From NCBI GenBank assembly GCA_037138595.1, contig JBAXIB010000019.1, positions 1 to 63,802 of the forward strand: 63,802 nt of DNA, in the 5' to 3' direction. The notes beneath the pieces were generated by a model, which worked only from the letters and a program-made list of their open reading frames with translations, did not search any database and was not told the DNA's origin. The DNA is from UBA4742 sp037138595. GTDB taxonomy: Bacteria > Actinomycetota > Acidimicrobiia > Acidimicrobiales > Acidimicrobilacustridaceae. Numbering within the stretch: position 1 is the first letter of the stretch; every line of letters begins with the position of its first letter. Shown one piece after another: positions 61,480 to 63,802 of this stretch. A program made the position numbers and the translations under genes.

Positions 61480-63083
61480 ATTGACTCCGGGGCATCGACA
61501 CCAAGCAGATCTAACCCGATGCCCAAGCCAATCTCAGCGGCGTGCACCAACCACAAACGGGCTTGCGTGAGCTCGAGGTCAATACCCTCCCCCATGACAT
61601 GGCAGTCGTGATAAAAACCGTGCACGGCTCCGGCAAGGTCTCGCACCCAGGTTGCGATCCGGTGCGGAGCGCGATCGGTCGCGGCCGCCGCGAGTACCTC
61701 GGGCAAAAGTGACAGTTCGCGCAGCACTTCAAGTTCGCGTTCGTGGCCCAACAGCGAATGGTCGATGTCGGGAAATGGCCCCGCGTCCAGGCCGCGATCT
61801 CCGGCCACTTTCTGAATCGACCGGATTCGGGCATAGGCCATCTGCACGTAATAGACCGGATTGTCGTTTCCTTCACTCGTTACCACGTCGATGTCGAACG
61901 TCTGTGGGCTATCAATCGACTGCAGTAGGTAGGTCAATCTCGCTGGATCGGGGCCTACCTCATCAAAGACATCGGCCAGTTCGATGATGTCGCCGGTTCG
62001 TTTCGAAAGCTTCACCGGCTCGCCCCCTTTCATCAGGTTGACGAGTTGCACAATCGAAACCTCGAGTTCGTCGGGGTCATGGCCAAGAATTTGCATCGCC
62101 GCTCTCATGCGGGCGACATAGCCGTGATGATCAGCACCCCACACATTGATGAGCAGGTCAAACCCTCGCGCGAATTTGTCGCGGTGATAGGCAATATCGG
62201 GAAGCAAGTACGTGAACTCGCCATCGCTTTTAACCAACACTCGATCTTTGTCATCGCCATAATCGGTGCTGCGAAGCCACACCGCACCATCGTTGTCGTA
62301 GACGCCGCCGCGCTCGCGCAGATCGCTAAGCGTCGTCTCGATTGCCCCTGAATCAACAAGCGACGTCTCGCTGAACCAGCGATCAAACCCGACGTGCATC
62401 CGACTCAAGGTTTGGCGATGGTCCTCGATTGCTCGGGCTTCTCCCCAGGCCAAAACATCGACACCCTCGGGGATCTCAGCTGCCCATTCGACGATGTAAT
62501 CACCTTGATAGCCCCCGTCTGGAAGCGCGGTTCCGTTTTGTCGCGCCGCGAGCGATGCCGCGAATAACTGCATCTGGGTACCGCGATCATTCAAGTAGTT
62601 CTCGCGGGAAACGTCGTAGCCACAACGATCAAGGACTCGCGCAAGCGAGTCGCCATACGCGGCACCGCGACCATGTCCGGCGTGAAGTGGTCCCGTCGGG
62701 TTCGCACTCACAAATTCGACCAGGACTTTTTTACCGGCACCCAGGCCAAGGCGGGCATAGTGCGCGGATCCTTCGGCGACGACTTGGTCGAGCACGTCGT
62801 GGAGCCAGGTGTCAGCGAGGCGAAAATTCACGAAGCCGGGACCAGCGATCTCGACCGATGTCACATGCAATGGCGGAGACGAACTCAGAATCTCCGCGAG
62901 CTGGCCGGCCAATTCGCGCGGGTTTCGCCCGGCGCGTTTTGCTGCTGCCAACGCAACGTTTGATGACCAATCACCGTGTTCACGCCGACCGGGACGCTCT
63001 AGGTGGATCTCATCTGGCAATGGATTGACCTCGAGCGCGGCTAATGCGGTGCGAATCGCGTTAGCAAGCTGGTCCCGAATCAC
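61476..63083 (-). CDS. argS: Arginyl-tRNA synthetase
   Basis: A 535-residue class I synthetase. The HIGH motif is SANPTGPLHAGHGRGA (about residue 120), the KMSKS-like loop is EPVKLSKRTGDIIEL, and NVWGADHHGYVARM and the C-terminal DALR-type helical domain (VRDLAGAVHGFYHDCHVM) follow. A GTG at 63083 was chosen: it has AAGGAG about 9 bp upstream and gives the family N-terminus. A tRNA-Arg gene faces away 122 bp upstream. It is the head of the argS-lysA run. Confidence 0.97.
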   Translation of the reverse strand: MIRDQLANAIRTALAALEVNPLPDEIHLERPGRREHGDWSSNVALAAAKRAGRNPRELAGQLAEILSSSPPLHVTSVEIAGPGFVNFRLADTWLHDVLDQVVAEGSAHYARLGLGAGKKVLVEFVSANPTGPLHAGHGRGAAYGDSLARVLDRCGYDVSRENYLNDRGTQMQLFAASLAARQNGTALPDGGYQGDYIVEWAAEIPEGVDVLAWGEARAIEDHRQTLSRMHVGFDRWFSETSLVDSGAIETTLSDLRERGGVYDNDGAVWLRSTDYGDDKDRVLVKSDGEFTYLLPDIAYHRDKFARGFDLLINVWGADHHGYVARMRAAMQILGHDPDELEVSIVQLVNLMKGGEPVKLSKRTGDIIELADVFDEVGPDPARLTYLLQSIDSPQTFDIDVVTSEGNDNPVYYVQMAYARIRSIQKVAGDRGLDAGPFPDIDHSLLGHERELEVLRELSLLPEVLAAAATDRAPHRIATWVRDLAGAVHGFYHDCHVMGEGIDLELTQARLWLVHAAEIGLGIGLDLLGVDAPESM

Positions 63084-63167
63084 CAGGATTCTCCTTTTCG
63101 GCAGGCAGGTCACCGATGACGGCGAGTCGTGATCCTATCCGGCGCCTTCGGTACCACCTGTAGCGGA

Positions 63168-63195
63168 TTCGACTGAACCACTCCTGAGCTACGAT
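63168..63195 (+). promoter_or_regulatory. Probable tRNA-Arg promoter
   Basis: TTCGAC (63168-63173) and TACGAT (63190-63195), 16 bp apart, end 10 bp before the tRNA, a fitting sigma-70-type layout for a stable RNA gene. Confidence 0.45.
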
Positions 63196-63205
63196 TTGCC
63201 CCCTT

Positions 63206-63277
63206 GCCCTCGTAGCTCAGCGGATAGAGCACCGCCCTCCGGAGGCGGTGGCGCAGGTTCGAGTCCTGCCGAGGGCG
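63206..63277 (+). tRNA. tRNA-Arg (anticodon CCG)
   Basis: A complete 72-nt cloverleaf: acceptor GCCCTCG/CGAGGGC, D stem GCTC/GAGC, anticodon stem CCGCC/GGCGG with loop CTCCGGA (anticodon CCG at loop positions 3-5), and T stem GCAGG/CCTGC with TTCGAGT. The discriminator is G and CCA is not encoded. It reads the CGG codon. It lies next to argS, which charges it. Confidence 0.95.
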
Positions 63278-63435
63278 CTTTGCTAGGCACGGTGCACGTG
63301 TCGGTCACAGGTCAGTCACTCCCGCTGCGGGCACCGTCGCAATGGGGACAACATCCGATGACCAATTTTCATATGTGAACGCTACATTTTGATTCACGGT
63401 CCCATCGTGGTGGCCTGAATGTTGAGGAGTTCGTC

Positions 63436-63802
63436 TTGGCCCGTCGTCAACGAGTAACCATGCGCGGGTCACTCGCTGTCGGAGTTGCTGCCATCGCGGT
63501 ACTCGCCATGTCGACAGTTGAACCGGCCCTCGCCCAGACGACATCGACCACCGTTTTTTCGAACGACGCATCCAGCTCGAGTACGACGACCCCAACCACG
63601 ACATCGGGGACCTTTACGCCGACGACTTCGACCGTTCCGCCAACGAGTTCAACCACGAGCTCAACCACCCGCTCAACCACGAGCTCAACGACTGCAGCTG
63701 CGGCCGGAAGTCCTGACTTCACAGCATCATCTTCGGTACCGGCAACAGTCGCGGTTGGGCAGTCGTTTCATGCGGTGGCGCCGGTGAGGGTGGTTGATTC
63801 GC
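63436..63802 (+). CDS. Secreted Thr/Ser-rich protein, 3' end outside window
   Basis: An open frame of 122 codons running off the window. TTG at 63436 has a perfect GAGGAG 6-7 bp upstream; ATG at 63460 is the alternative. A signal peptide is clear (MRGSLAVGVAAIAVLAMSTVEPALAQ), then about 60 residues almost wholly Thr, Ser and Pro (a probably glycosylated linker), then SVPATVAVGQSFHAVAPVRVVDS. The last part looks like the P-x-R-x-x-D-T/S-R module common on actinobacterial surface proteins. Role unknown. Confidence 0.8.
   Translation, partial: MARRQRVTMRGSLAVGVAAIAVLAMSTVEPALAQTTSTTVFSNDASSSSTTTPTTTSGTFTPTTSTVPPTSSTTSSTTRSTTSSTTAAAAGSPDFTASSSVPATVAVGQSFHAVAPVRVVDS

Overview
The window looks like chromosomal DNA of a free-living actinobacterium of the class Acidimicrobiia (an Ilumatobacter- or Microthrix-like organism). 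This is an inference from three things: moderately GC-rich coding DNA with many GTG/TTG starts, a gene order along the right half that closely follows mycobacteria and streptomycetes (tRNA-Arg, argS, lysA, hom, thrC, rho, rpmE, prfA, prmC ... glyA, wecA, atp operon), and a left half full of actinobacterial acyl-CoA enzymes, F420-type oxidoreductases and P450s. No phage, insertion sequence or CRISPR array was seen.

Left part (about 1 to 25 kb): after a short tandem repeat, a strong terminator and a lone glycosyltransferase comes a catabolic region. Its members resemble, gene by gene and in local order, the mycobacterial KstR2 regulon that degrades the last two steroid rings (HIP pathway): an Rv3548c-like SDR, fadA6, a fadE31-like plus a small acyl-CoA dehydrogenase, echA20-ipdA-ipdB-ipdC, an Rv3549c-like SDR, and ipdF-fadE30. 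Interleaved are a CYP125-like P450 with its own TetR regulator and palindromic operator, a DUF35/SCP2-thiolase pair, a MaoC hydratase, a crotonase, an acyl-CoA ligase and an amidohydrolase. The set suggests growth on sterols or bile-acid-like compounds. The KstR2 regulator itself is not in the window.

Middle part (25 to 41 kb): a Dabb protein and a PPK2 polyphosphate kinase meet the complete F-type ATP synthase operon (two small AtpI-like genes, then atpB-E-F-H-A-G-D-C), preceded by wecA, glyA and a low-molecular-weight tyrosine phosphatase. The b subunit carries a signal peptide and a short cysteine-bearing exported segment. A foreign-looking block (thiolase-like TLP1, cyclic-nucleotide-binding protein, Zn-dehydrogenase, zinc-ribbon membrane protein) sits where sua5 usually lies.

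Right part (41 to 64 kb): the informational and amino-acid block prmC-prfA-unknown-rpmE-rho, then an alkaline-phosphatase-superfamily protein in the place of thrB (a likely alternative homoserine kinase), thrC and hom. Next come an asparagine-synthetase-like gene paired with a LAS-type zinc peptidase, a divergent membrane pseudokinase with a secreted repeat tail, a large beta-galactosidase and a Baeyer-Villiger monooxygenase. lysA and argS follow, with a divergent tRNA-Arg(CCG) and the start of a secreted Thr/Ser-rich protein that runs off the window. Ortholog names are given from recalled family sequences and gene order, not from a database search.
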